Part shown: positions 22,901 to 34,900 of the stretch, piece after piece
Numbering within the stretch: the first letter of the stretch is position 1
Layout: every line of letters starts with the position of its first letter
Assembly: GCA_023238725.1 (NCBI GenBank)
Contig: CM041550.1
Coordinates: forward strand, 7,325,044 to 7,389,043
DNA length: 64,000 nt
Direction: 5' to 3'
Origin: Scortum barcoo
Taxonomy: Eukaryota; Chordata; Actinopteri; Centrarchiformes; Terapontidae
Made by a program: the position numbers and the translations under genes
Notes under the pieces: model-generated
Told to the model about the DNA's origin: nothing
The model's database searches: none
Seen by the model: only the letters and a program-made list of their open reading frames with translations

Positions 22901-25900
22901 CGTGTGGGGCTAGCGGTAGAAGCGTGGAGCTGTACTCAGCGTGGTGGAACCAGCCCGGTAGATGTGGAGGCTGCACTCATCGTGAGTGGTTGAGCCGACG
23001 CTCGTCGTGTGAGGCTGCACTTGTAGTGGTGGTGGGGCCAGCGCTCGTCGTAATGGGGCCAGCGGTAGATGTGGAAGCTGCACTTTCGTAGTGGTTGAGC
23101 CGGCGCTAAACGTCGTGAGTGAGGCCAGCGGTGATTTGGAGACTGCACTCGTAGTGGTTAAGCCGGCGGCTCGTCGTGGTGAATGGGCCAGCGGTAGATG
23201 TGGAGAGCTGCACTCGTAGTGGTGGTGAGCCGGCGCTCGTCATAGTTGATGCTGCAATCGTAGTGGTGGTGGGGCCGGCGCTCGTCGAATAGTGGAACCA
23301 GCGGTAGATGTGGAGGCTGAAACTCATCGTCACAGAGCCGGCAGCAGTGGAGGTGCACTGCCGCTGGTCCAACAGTGGTGGTGGTGGGGCCGGCGCTTCC
23401 GTCATGAGTGGGGCCAGCGGTAGAATGTGGAGGCTGCACTTTTCGTGATGGTTGAGCCGGCAAATGCTCGTCGTGAGGCTGCACTCGTAGTGGTTGAGCC
23501 GGCGCTCGTCGTAGTAGAGGCTGCACTCGTGGTGGTGGTGGGGCCGGCGCTTCGTCGTGAGTGGAACCAGCGGTAGATGTGGGGGCTGCACTCATCGGCT
23601 AGTGGTTGAGCCGGCGCTCGTCATAGTGGAGGCTGCACTCGTAGTGGTTGGGCCGGCGCTCAAATCATAGTGGAGGCTGCACTGTAGGTGGTTGGGCGGC
23701 GCTCGTCATAGTGGAGGCTGCACTCGTGTAGTGGTGGGGCCGGCGCTTCAGTTGTAAGTGAGGCCAACAGTGGTGGTGGTGCGGCCGGCGCTCATCGTCG
23801 TAGAGCCAGCGGTAGATGCGGAGGCTTCACTGCGTCATGGTAGAGCCAGCGGTAGATGTGGAGGCTGCACTCGTCCGTGGTTGAGTCGGCTCGTCGCTGA
23901 GCCAACAGTGGTGGTGGTGGGGCGGCGCTAGTCGTGGCTTGAGTCAACAGTCGGGTGGTTGAGCCGGCACTCATAGTAGAGCTGCCACTTGTCGCTGAGC
24001 CAACAGTGGTGGTGGTGGTGGGGCTGGTGCTCGTCGTAGTGAGGCCAACAGTGGTGGTGGTGGTGTGGCGCTCGTAAATGGTAGAAACCAGCGGTGAGCG
24101 TGGAGGCTGCACTCGTAGTGGTTGAGAGACGCTCGTCGTGATGGAGGCTGCACTCGTAGTGGTGGTGGGGCCGGCGCTCGTGAGTGGGGCCAGCGGTAGA
24201 TGTGGAGGCTGCACTAAGTGGTGGTGGTGGGGTCGGCGCTCATCATGGAACCAAGCGGTAGAATGTGGAGGCTGTACTCATCGTGAGTGGAACCAGCGGT
24301 AGATGTGGAGGCTGCACTCGTAGTAGTTGAGCCTGCGCTCGTCATAGTGGATGCTGCACTCGTCGCTGAGCCAACAGTGGTGGTGGTGGGGCCGGCGCTC
24401 GTCGTGGTTGAGCCAACAGTGGTGGTAGTGGGGCCGGTGCCCGTCATAGTGGAACCAGCGGTAGATGTGGAGGCTGCACTCATCGTAGTGGAACCAGCGG
24501 TAGATGTGGAGGCTGCACTCATCGTAGTGGTTGAGCCGGCGCTCGTCATAGTGGATGCTGCACTAGTATTGGTTGAGCCGTGCACTCGTCATAGTGGAGG
24601 CTGCACTCGTAGTGGTTGAGCCGGCGTCGTCATAGTGGAGGCTGCACTCGTCATAGTGGAGGCTGCATTCGTAGTGGTTGAGCCGGCTGTCGTCATAGTG
24701 GAGGCTGCACTCATCTCTGAGCCAACAGTGGTGGTGGTGGGGCCAGGCGCTCGTCGTGGTGGAGCCAACAGTGGTGGTGGTGGGGCCGCCGCTCGTCGTA
24801 GTGGAACCAGCGGGATGAGGCTGCGCCATCGCCAGAGAGCCAAGGCCGTCATGCTGGGCTGAGTCGGGCGCCTGTCGCTGAGCCAACAGTGGTGGCGGTG
24901 GGGCGGCATGGTCGCCGCAGTGGAGGTTGCACTTGCCGCTGGTCCAACAGTGGTGGTGGTGGTGGCCGGCGCTCGTCGTAGTAGGGCCAGCGGTAGATGT
25001 GGAGGCTGCACTCGTAGTGGTTGAGCCGGGCGCTCGTTGTAGTGGAGGCTGCACCGTAGTGGGTTGTGGGGCCGGCGTGTCGTAGTGGAACCAGCGGTAG
25101 ATGTGGAGGCTGCACTCATCGTGGGGGCTGCACTCGTAGTGGTTGGGCCGGGCGGCGTAGTGGAGGCTGCACTCGTAGTGTGGTGGGGCCGGCGCTCGTC
25201 GTAGTGAGGCCAACAATGGTGGTGGTGCGGGCCGGCGCTCATCGTCGTAGAGCCAGAGGTAGATGTGGAGGCTGCAATTGTGGTGGTGGTNNNNNNNNNN
25301 NNNNNNNNNNNNNNNNNNNNNNNNNNNNNNNNNNNNNNNNNNNNNNNNNNNNNNNNNNNNNNNNNNNNNNNNNNNNNNNNNNNNNNNNNNNNNNNNNNNN
25401 NNNNNNNNNNNNNNNNNNNNNNNNNNNNNNNNNNNNNNNNNNNNNNNNNNNNNNNNNNNNNNNNNNNNNNNNNNNNNNNNNNNNNNNNNNNNNNNNNNNN
25501 NNNNNNNNNNNNNNNNNNNNNNNNNNNNNNNNNNNNNNNNNNNNNNNNNNNNNNNNNNNNNNNNNNNNNNNNNNNNNNNNNNNNNNNNNNNNNNNNNNNN
25601 NNNNNNNNNNNNNNNNNNNNNNNNNNNNNNNNNNNNNNNNNNNNNNNNNNNNNNNNNNNNNNNNNNNNNNNNNNNNNNNNNNNNNNNNNNNNNNNNNNNN
25701 NNNNNNNNNNNNNNNNNNNNNNNNNNNNNNNNNNNNNNNNNNNNNNNNNNNNNNNNNNNNNNNNNNNNNNNNNNNNNNNNNNNNNNNNNNAGTTGAGCCA
25801 ACAGTGGTGGTGTGGCCGGTCGTCGTGGAGCCACGTGGTGGTAGTGGCTGAGCCGCGCCATCGTGAGCGGCGCGTAGATGGGAGCTGCACTTGTAGTTGA

Positions 25901-28900
25901 CGGCGCCTTAGTGAGGCTGCCGTAGTGGTGGTGGGCTGGCGTCAATGATGTTGGCAGTAGATGTGAGGCTGCATTAAATAGTGGATTGAGCGGCGCCGCC
26001 ATAGTTGATGCTACTTGTGGTTGTGGTGGTCGGGTAGAGTCGGAACCAGCGCAGATGGAGCTGCTGCAGTTGAGTCGGCCGTTCTGACAACAGTGGTGGC
26101 GCGGGCCGCGCAGTGGAGGTTGCCGCAGGTCAACAGTGGTGGTGGGGCGGCGCTGTTTGAGCCAACAGTGGTGGTGGTGGGGCGCTGTGGTGAAGCGGTA
26201 GATGTTGAGGCTGCATTCGTAGTGGTGGTGGTGCCGGCGCTCGTCGTAGTGGAACAGCGGTAGAGGGGAGGGAACCAGCGGTAGCGTGGAGGCTGCCTCA
26301 TTAGTGGAAACGGTGGAAAAGGGACGTAAGGCTGCTATCGGTGGAACCACGCCGTGAGGGGCAGCGTGATGGGAGGGGCTTGGCGCCGTCACGGTTGAGC
26401 CACAGTGGGTTGGCCAGTCATGTAAGCGACCAACAGTGGTATGGGCGCGCGCCGTAGGAGCCAACAGTGGTGGTAGTAAATAAAAGGCGGGGCGGTGCGT
26501 CGTCATTAGTGGGTCCAGCGGTGGTATGAGCTACACTCGTGGTGGTGGTTGGCGGGCACCAGCATGGGAGGCTGCTTCCAGGTGGTGGTGGGGCCGTGGC
26601 ACTAAACATGAAGTGGAAACCAAGTGGTGTGGGCGGCGGCTGGTCGCGGGAACCAGCGGTAGATGGGGCTGCCTCATCGTAGTGGAATCAGCGTGTGGAA
26701 CTGGCAGATGTGGAGGCTGCCTCGTCGTGTAGAGCCACGGTAGATGTGGAGGCTCGCCGTGTGGTTGATCAGCCGTGAATGTGGGCTGCACTCGTAGTGG
26801 TGGAATCAGCACTAGATGTGGGGGTGAATCAGTGGAACCGGTAGATGTGGAGGCTGCACCGTGGTGGTAGAGCCAGCGGTGAACGGAGGCTGCACTGCCG
26901 CTGAAATCGTGAAAGTGGTTGGTCTTGCTACTCGTCAGTGAGCAACAGTGGTGGTGGTGAGCGCTCATGTGTAGAGCCAGCGGTAGATGGGAGCTCACTG
27001 GAAGCCATGGTAGACCAGCGGTAATGTGGGCTGCACTTGTAGTGTTGAGCCGGCGCTGGGTAAGCGACCAACAGTGTGGTGGGTGGCGCTCGCCGTAGTG
27101 GGGGCCAGCGAGATGTTGAGGCTGCACTATCGGGGTGGAACCAGCGGTAGATGGGCATGTCAGCCTCATGTGAGGTTGCACCTGCCGCTGGTCCACACGG
27201 GCAGGTGGTGGGGCGGTGCTAGTCGTGGTTGAACAGTGTGGTGGTGGGGCGCGCCAATTAGTGGAACCAGCGGTAGATGTGGAACTGCACCCGTAGTGGA
27301 ACTGAAGGTGATGTGGGCTGCACTCATCGGCTGGCGAGATGTGGGCTGCACTCATGAGGGAACCAGCGGTAGATGTGGGCTGCACTCATCGGTGGAACCA
27401 GCGGTAGTGGGAGGCTGCACTCATCGTGAGGAGCCGGCCGCCACAGTGGTCTGCACCCGTGGTGGTGGGCCGGCCCTTAGTGGAACCAGCGGTAGATGTG
27501 GAGGCTGCGTCGTGGTGGAGCGGCGCGTCGGGTTGAGGCTTTCGTCAGGGTGGTGTTGGGGCCGGCCGAAGGAGCCAACAGTGGTGGTGGTGGTCCGGGC
27601 CGTGTAGGGGCTGCCCGGTGGTTGAGCCGGCGCTGTCATAGTGGAGGCTGCACTGGCCGAGCCAACAGTGGTGGTGGTGGTGGGGCTTGTCACCGGGGAA
27701 GGAGCGGTGGAGCGGCGCCGCTGTGGTGATAGCGACGAATATTGGCCGTAATATCGTGGTGGACGACTTTTCGCTGGTGTAACAGCGGTGGGGGCTGCAC
27801 TGTGGTGGTAGAGCGGGCGCTTGTCGCCGGAGCTTTGGCGGTGGTAGGGGCAGCGGCAAATTGACTGCGGGTGGTGGTGGGGCGGTGATATTGGGGTAGA
27901 TGTGGTGGTGGTGGTGTGCGGGCCGTGATGGAACAGCGGTAGATGTGGAGGCTGCACTCATGATATGGAACCAGCGGTAGATGTGGAGGCTGCACTCATC
28001 GTAGTGGACAGCGGAGCGTGGAGGCTGCACCATTAGTGGAACCACGGTAGATGTGGAGGCTGCACTCATCGTTGGCCGACGTCGTGGTGGAACCAGCGGG
28101 GTAGATGGAGCGCGCTAGGTCAGGGTCGTCGTGATTGAGCAACAGTGGTGGTGGTTGGCCAGCCGTCATTAGGACCAACAGTGGTGGTGTGGGGCCGGCG
28201 CTCGTGGTGTTGAGCCAACAGTGGTGGTATGGGCGGGCTGGCCGTAGTGGGTCCAGCGGTGATGGAAGCCACCAGTGGTTGAGCGGGCTCGAAAGTGGGC
28301 CAGCGGATGGCGCTGCACTGTGGTTGACGAGCGCTGGCATAGTGCTTGTGGTGGTGGTGGGGCCGGCGCCGTAGTGGAACCAGCGGTAGATGAGGCGACG
28401 TGGTAGTGGTTGGGCGCGCAAAGCGATGCTGCACTTGTGGTAGGGGGCCGTCGTCGGCGCGGGAGGGGCATCGCCGTGTTGATCGGCCGCCTTAAACAAC
28501 AGTGCGGCGGGGCGGCGCCGCAGTGAGGACGCAGGTCAACAGTGGTGTGGGGCGGGCGCATGGAGGGAGCCAATGTGGTGGTGGGGCGTCAGAGGGGGCC
28601 AGCGTAGATGAAGCTGCATTAGGTGGTGGTGCGCTTACGTAGTAGTGAACAGCGGACGATGGGCTGCACCATCGTGTGGAACCAGCGGTAGATGTGGGAG
28701 GCTGCACTCATCGCCAGAGTGGAACCATGAGGAAGCGTGGGCTGCACCGCCGTGGATTGAGCGCGCCGTCGGTGAAACCAGCGGTAGATGTGAGCTCGCT
28801 TCGTCGAGAGAGCGCCGTGCCAAGCGAGCCAACGTGGTGGTGGTGGGCCAGCGCCGGAGTTGGCCACAGTGGTGGTGGGCCGGGCTGCGTAGTGATAACA

Positions 28901-31900
28901 GTGGTGGTAGGGGGGTGCTGAGTGGGTCCAGCGGTAGTGGGAGGCTACTCGGTGGTTGCGGCGCCATCGAGTGGGGCCAGCGGTAGATGTGAGTACGCAT
29001 TGTAGTTATTGGGACGGGCGCCGTCATGGAGGCCTTTTCTGTGGTGGTGGGGCTGGCGCCGTCGTAGTGCAACCAGCGTAGATGTGGAGCGCATTCGGTG
29101 GTTGACGGGCGTCATAGTTGATGCTGCACTTTTAGCGGAGGTCGGCGTCGTAGAACCAGCGGTAGATGTGGAGGCTGCACTCGTCGTGGTTGAGTCAGCG
29201 CTCGTGCTGAGCCAACAGTGGTGGCGTGGGGCCGGCGTGTCCAGTGGGTTACTTGCCGCGGGTCCAACAGTGAGGTGGTGGGGCGGCGGGCTGCCAGGGG
29301 GCAACAGTGGTGGTGTGGGGCACGTCACGTATGGGGCCAGCATAATGTGGAGGCCCGTCGTGATATAGAGACCAGCGGTAATGAGGCTAAGCGCGTAGTG
29401 GTTGACGGCACCGCACAGGGAGGCGCACCAGTGGTGGTGGGGCCGGCGCCGTCGGAGGGAACCACGCAGATGTGGAGGCTACCTTCGGTGGAATCAGCGA
29501 TGTGGAGGCTGCATCGTAGTGGGAGCGGCTGCCATAGTGAGGCTGCACAGTGGTGGTGGGGCCGCGCCGTCGTGGGGCCACGGGATGTGGAGGTCACCAT
29601 CGTAGGGAATCAGCGGTAGATGTGAGCGCACTCGTGGGGAAGGAGCGCGCTCCATAGTGGAGGCTGCATCATAGTGGTGGTGGGGGTCGCCGTAGAGGGA
29701 ACCAACGGTGGATGAGGCTGCCGTATGGTGGAATCGAAGATATGGGCTGCACTCATCGATGGAATCAGCACTACAGTGAATCAGCGGTAGATGTGGGAGG
29801 CTGTGTGGCAGAGCCAGCGTAGTGGAGGTGCATCATGGTGGAGCGCGCTGTTCATTAGCTGAGCCAACAGTACTGTAGAGTGGTGGTGGGGCTTGCGCTC
29901 TAAATCGTAGTGAGCCAACAGTGGTGGTGTGCTCATCTCATCGTGGTAAATCGCAGGCTACCTCTTCATGGTAAAGCAGCGGTAGGATGTGTGAGGAACC
30001 GGCGGCATCGTGCAGTAGAGGGCGCTTGTCGCTGAGCCAACAGTGGTGGTGTGGGGCCAGCGCTCGTCGTAGTGGAACCAGCGGTAGCGATGAGCGGAGG
30101 CTGCACTCATCGTGAGTGGAACCAGTGATGTGGAGCTGACCATCGTCGTGGCTACCATGAGTGGAACCAGCGGTAGATGTGGAGGCTGGAGGCACGCTCG
30201 TAGTGGAACCAGCGGTAGATGTGGAGGCTGCACTCATCGTGATGGTTGAGCCGGCTCGTCGTGTAGTGGATGCTGCACTCTTTGTGGTGGTGGGGCCGGC
30301 GCTCGTCGTAGTGGAACCAGCGGTAGATGTGGAGGCTGCACTCATCGTAGTGGAACCAGCGGTAGATGTGGAGGCTGCACTCATCGTAGGAGAACACTAA
30401 CGTGGTGGAATCAGCGGTAGATGTGGAGGCTGCATCTCATCATTGGTGGAATCAGCACTCATCAGTGGTGGAATCAGCGGTAGATGTGAGGCTGCAGCCG
30501 TGGTTCAGCGGTAGATGTGGAGCTGCACTGGAAGTGAGCCAATAATGGGGCCAACTGCGTCGAAGCGTCAATGCGGTTGGCTGCACTGAATCACTGAGCT
30601 AACAGTGGTGGTGGTGCGGCCAGCGCTCATCGATGGTAGAGCCAGCGGTAGATGCGGAGGCTCACTCTTCATGGTAGAGCCAGCGGTAGATGTGAAGGCT
30701 GCACTCATCATGGTAAACTGGCGGCAAAACGCTGAAACCAACAGTGGTGGTAGTGGGGCGGCGGATGTTGAGCTGCACTCATCGTGATGGAACCAGCTGG
30801 TAAGAGGCTGTCGATGCAGTGGAGGTTGCACGCGGGTCAACAGTGGTGGGTGTTGGGCGCTCGTCGTGGTTGAGCCAGTAGGGCAGTGGTGGTGGTGGGG
30901 CCGGCGCTCGTCGTAGGTGGAACCAGCGGTAGATGTGGAGGCTGCACTCATCGTAGTAGACCAGCGGTAGATGTGGAGGCTGCACTCGCCGTGATGGGAA
31001 CCGGCGATGTCGTCATATGGATGCTGCACTCTTTGTGGTGGTGGGGCCGGTGCTGTCGCGTGTCGGGAACCAGACTGGTTGCGTGGACTAACTGCCGTCG
31101 CAGTGGGCGGCGTCTGAGGTCGCGCTGCGCTCGTCGCTGAGCTAACAGTGGTGGTGTTGGGGCCGGCGCTCGTCGTTGTTGAGCCAACAGTGGTGGTGTG
31201 GGTGGGCCGTAATAGTGGAGGCTGCACTTTCGTGATGGTTGACGGCGCTAACGTGGAGGCTGCACTTTGTGGTAATTGGTGGGGTACCGTGGCGTAGTGG
31301 AACCAGCGGTAGATGTGGAGACTGCGGCGTCAAATCGTAAACGGCGCTAAATCATGATTGAGGCTGCACTTTGCGCTGAGCTAACAGTGGTGGTGGTGGG
31401 GCCAGCGCTGGTCGTGAATTGAGCCAACAGTGGTGGAAGTGGGGCCAGCGCGTGGTGGGGTCAGCGGTAGATGTGGAAGCTGCACTGATTAGTGGTGGTT
31501 GAGCTGGCGCTCCGTTATAATGGATGCTACCGTAGTGGTGATGGGGCCGGCGGCACAAATGCAGGTGGAACCAGCGGTAGGCGATGGAGATGCAATCATG
31601 GTGAAACCAGCGGTGGATGGGAGCTGCACTCGTGGTGGGCGGCGTATCATCATTGGCGGTAATGTGGAGCTGCACTAAATAGTGGTTGAGTGGCGCTGCT
31701 CGCTGAGCTGGCGTGGTGGTGGTGGGGCGGCGCAAGCGTGATGGGGGCGGTAGATGTGGAGCTGCACTAATCGTGGTGGTGAGGCGGCGCGCGTGGAACC
31801 AGCGGTGCGTGGGCTGCACTGATGCGTGGTGGAACCAGCGGTGACGTGAGCTGCACTGGTCGTGGACCAGCGGTGAGCAATGGGCTGCACTGCGTGGTGG

Positions 31901-34900
31901 TTGAAACCTTGTGGTAAGCGTGGAGGTGGGCGGCGCTTCGTCATAGTGGAACCAGCGGTGATGAGAGCTGCACAAAATGGTGGAACGGCTTCGTGATTGA
32001 GCTGCACCGTGGTGTTTGTGGGCCAAACTGCATCGTGTGGAAGGGTAGATACTTGAGGTGTGGATGAGCCCGTGCGTGTGGGCTGCCCGTGGTGGGGGGC
32101 GCGTCGTGGGTGGAACCAGCGGTAGATGGAGGCTGCGGCGCTTCGGTGCAGAGCCGGCGCCGCCGCGGTTGAGGCACTGCGTGGTGGTTCTGGGGCGAAC
32201 CGTGGTAGTGGAACCAGGGGTAGATGGAGGCTGCACTCGTCGTGGTGAAACCAGCGTAGGCGTGGAGGCTGCTTCGTAGTGGATGCACTCGTCGTAGTGG
32301 AACCAGCGGTAGATGTGGAGGCGTGGAGGTGCGTGGACTCATGCGCCGTCATGGTACAGCGGTAGATGTGGAGGCTGCACTCGTGGTGGTGGTGGGGGCG
32401 GCGCTCATCATGGAACCAGCGGTGAATGTGGAGGCTGCACTAAATCGTGGTTGATCGGCTGGTATTTGAGCTGCAACTGGTGGTGGTCAGGGTGGCTGGC
32501 GGTTACCGCAGGTCAACGTGAGGCCAAGCGCCAGCAGTGGTGAGTAGGTGGGCCAGCGGGATGTGAGCTGCTGGTAGTGGTGGTGAGCGGCGCAAATGGT
32601 AGTGGAACCAGCGGTGAGCGTGGAGGCTGCACTGCGTGTTAGTGGAACCAGCGGTGGAGCGATGGAAGTGGAACTGCACTGCCATGGTATGGAGACCAGC
32701 GGTGAGCGTGGAGGCTGCACTCGTGGTGGTGGAACCAGCGGTAGACGTGGAGGCTGCACTCGTCGTGGTTGAGCCGGCGCTCTTAGTAGTGGAGGCTGCA
32801 CTCGTAGTGGTGGGGCGGCGCTCGTCCTGGTGGAACCAGCGGTAGGGCGTGAGGCTGCATATCATCGTAGTGGAACCAGCGGTGAGCGTGGAGGCTGCAC
32901 TCATCGTGGTCCTGGGCGATGGAGCGCAGTGGTGGAACAGCGTTGGCGATGGAGGCGCTCGTGGTGGTTGAGCCCGGCGCTTCGTGGTGGTGGTGGGGCC
33001 GGCGCTCGTCGTAGTGGAACCAGCGGTAGATGTGGAGGCTGCGCTCGTAGTGGTGGTGGGGGCGGCGCTGCGTGTTAGTGGAACCAGCGGTATGAGCGTG
33101 GAGGCTGCACTCATCGTAGTGGAACCAGTGTAGACGGGAGGCTGCACTGGTGGAACCAGCGGTAGACGTGGAGGTTGCACTCATCGTAGTGGAACCAGCG
33201 GTGGTGATGCACACTCAGTAGCGTGGTGCCGTGGTGGAACCAGCGGTGCAAGCGCCGTGAGTGGAACCTGGCGGTGAGCGATGGGCTGCACTCATAGTGG
33301 AAACCAGCGGTAGGCGACGCCGGTGAGGCGAGGCTACGTCGTGGGGAAGCCACGGCGCTACGTGCGCGGTTGAGGCTGCACTAAGTAGTGGTTAATGGGG
33401 CCGGGCCGTCGTGAGTGGAACCAGGGGTAGATGTGGAGCTGCACTCTTATGGTGGTGGGGCCGGCGCTCGTCATAGTGGAACCAGCGGTAGATGTGGGGC
33501 CAGCACTTGTCGTAGTGGAGCCGGCGCTCGTCGTGATTGGGCCAACAGTGGTGGTGGTGGGGCCAGTGGTAGATGTGGAGGCTGCACTCGTAGTGGGGTG
33601 GTGGGGCGGTAGATGTGGAAGGTGGAGGCCACGAAAGTAGTTTGAGCCCGGTAGATGTGGAGGCCGCGCTCGTAGTGGTTGAGCCAGCGGTAGATGTGGG
33701 CTGAGCGCAGATGGTGGGAGGCTGCGCCGTGGTGGATGAGGCACTGCCATAGTGGAGGCTGTGGTGGTGGTGGGCCGCGTCGTCAGCAGGTGAATGTGGC
33801 AACTCGTGGTGGAATCATGTGGGGGCACTGCGTGGTGTTGAGCGGGTCATGCAGTGGAGGCTGCACTCATAGTGGTGGTGGGGCCGGCGCTCGTCGGAGT
33901 GGAACCAGCGGTAGATGTGGAGGCTGCTCATCTGAGTGAACTCATCGTAGTGGAATCACGGAGTGGAATCAGCGGTAGATGTGGGGCTGCACGTCGTGGG
34001 AGCACGGTGATGATGCGGAGGCGGTGATGGCGAAGGAGTGGTGTGTGAGCCACTGCCTGGGTGTGAGGCATGGCTCGTCGCGGTTGAGGCTGCACTCGTC
34101 ACTGAGCTAACAGTGGTGGTGGTGGGGCCAGTGCTCGTCGTAGTTGAGCCAACAGTGGTGGTAGTGGGGCCGGTGCTCGTCGTAGTGGAACCAGCGGTAG
34201 ATATGGAGGCTGCACTCGTCGTGGTAGTAGAGCCAATGGTAGATGTGGAGGCTGCACTCGTCGCTGAGCCAACAGTACTGCTAGTGGTGGTGGTGGGGCT
34301 TGCGCTCGTCGTAGTGAGGCCAACAGTGGTGGTGGTGCGGCCAGCGCTCATCGTGGTAGCCAGCCGTGATGCGGGAGGCTGCACTCTTCATGGTAGAGCC
34401 AGCGGTAGATCGGGAGGCTGCACTCTTCATGGTAGAGCCAGCGGTAGATGTGGAGGAGCTGCATCTTCGTCGTGGTGGAGCCAGCTGTAGAGGCTGAGCA
34501 CACTCTTCATGGTAAACCCATGCAGTGATCTGCCACGGCTGCCTCTTCATGGTAGAGCCAGCGGTAGATGCGGAGGCTGCACTCTTCATGGTACCGGTGA
34601 ATCGGGCCAATTGTAGCGGTAGATGAAGGCTGCACTCTTCATGGTAGAGCTGGCGCTTGTCGCTGAGCCAACAGTGGTGGTAGTGGGGCCGGCGCCGTCA
34701 TTGCATTAGTGGGGCCAGCGGTAGATGTTGAGGCTGCACTCTTCGTGAGTGGAACCAGCGGTAGACGTGGAGGCTGTCGTCGCAGTGGAGGTTGCACTTG
34801 CCTTGGGTCCAAGCAGTGGTGGTGGTGGGGCCGGCGCTCGTCGTGGTTGAGCCAACAGTGGTGGTGGTGGTGGGGCGGCGCTGTCGTGAGTGGAACCAGC

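Noticed and set aside
18772..24862. Plus-strand frames rich in VEPAVDVEAALVVVEP in the array
   Set aside because: The 21-bp unit has no stops on either strand, so antisense frames open by chance. Signal peptide, exons and WGF units all point to the minus strand as coding.
24563..26506. Long minus-strand frame (647 codons) across the N gap
   Set aside because: Its length comes from 500 N read as unknown residues. The flanking parts are out-of-frame array.
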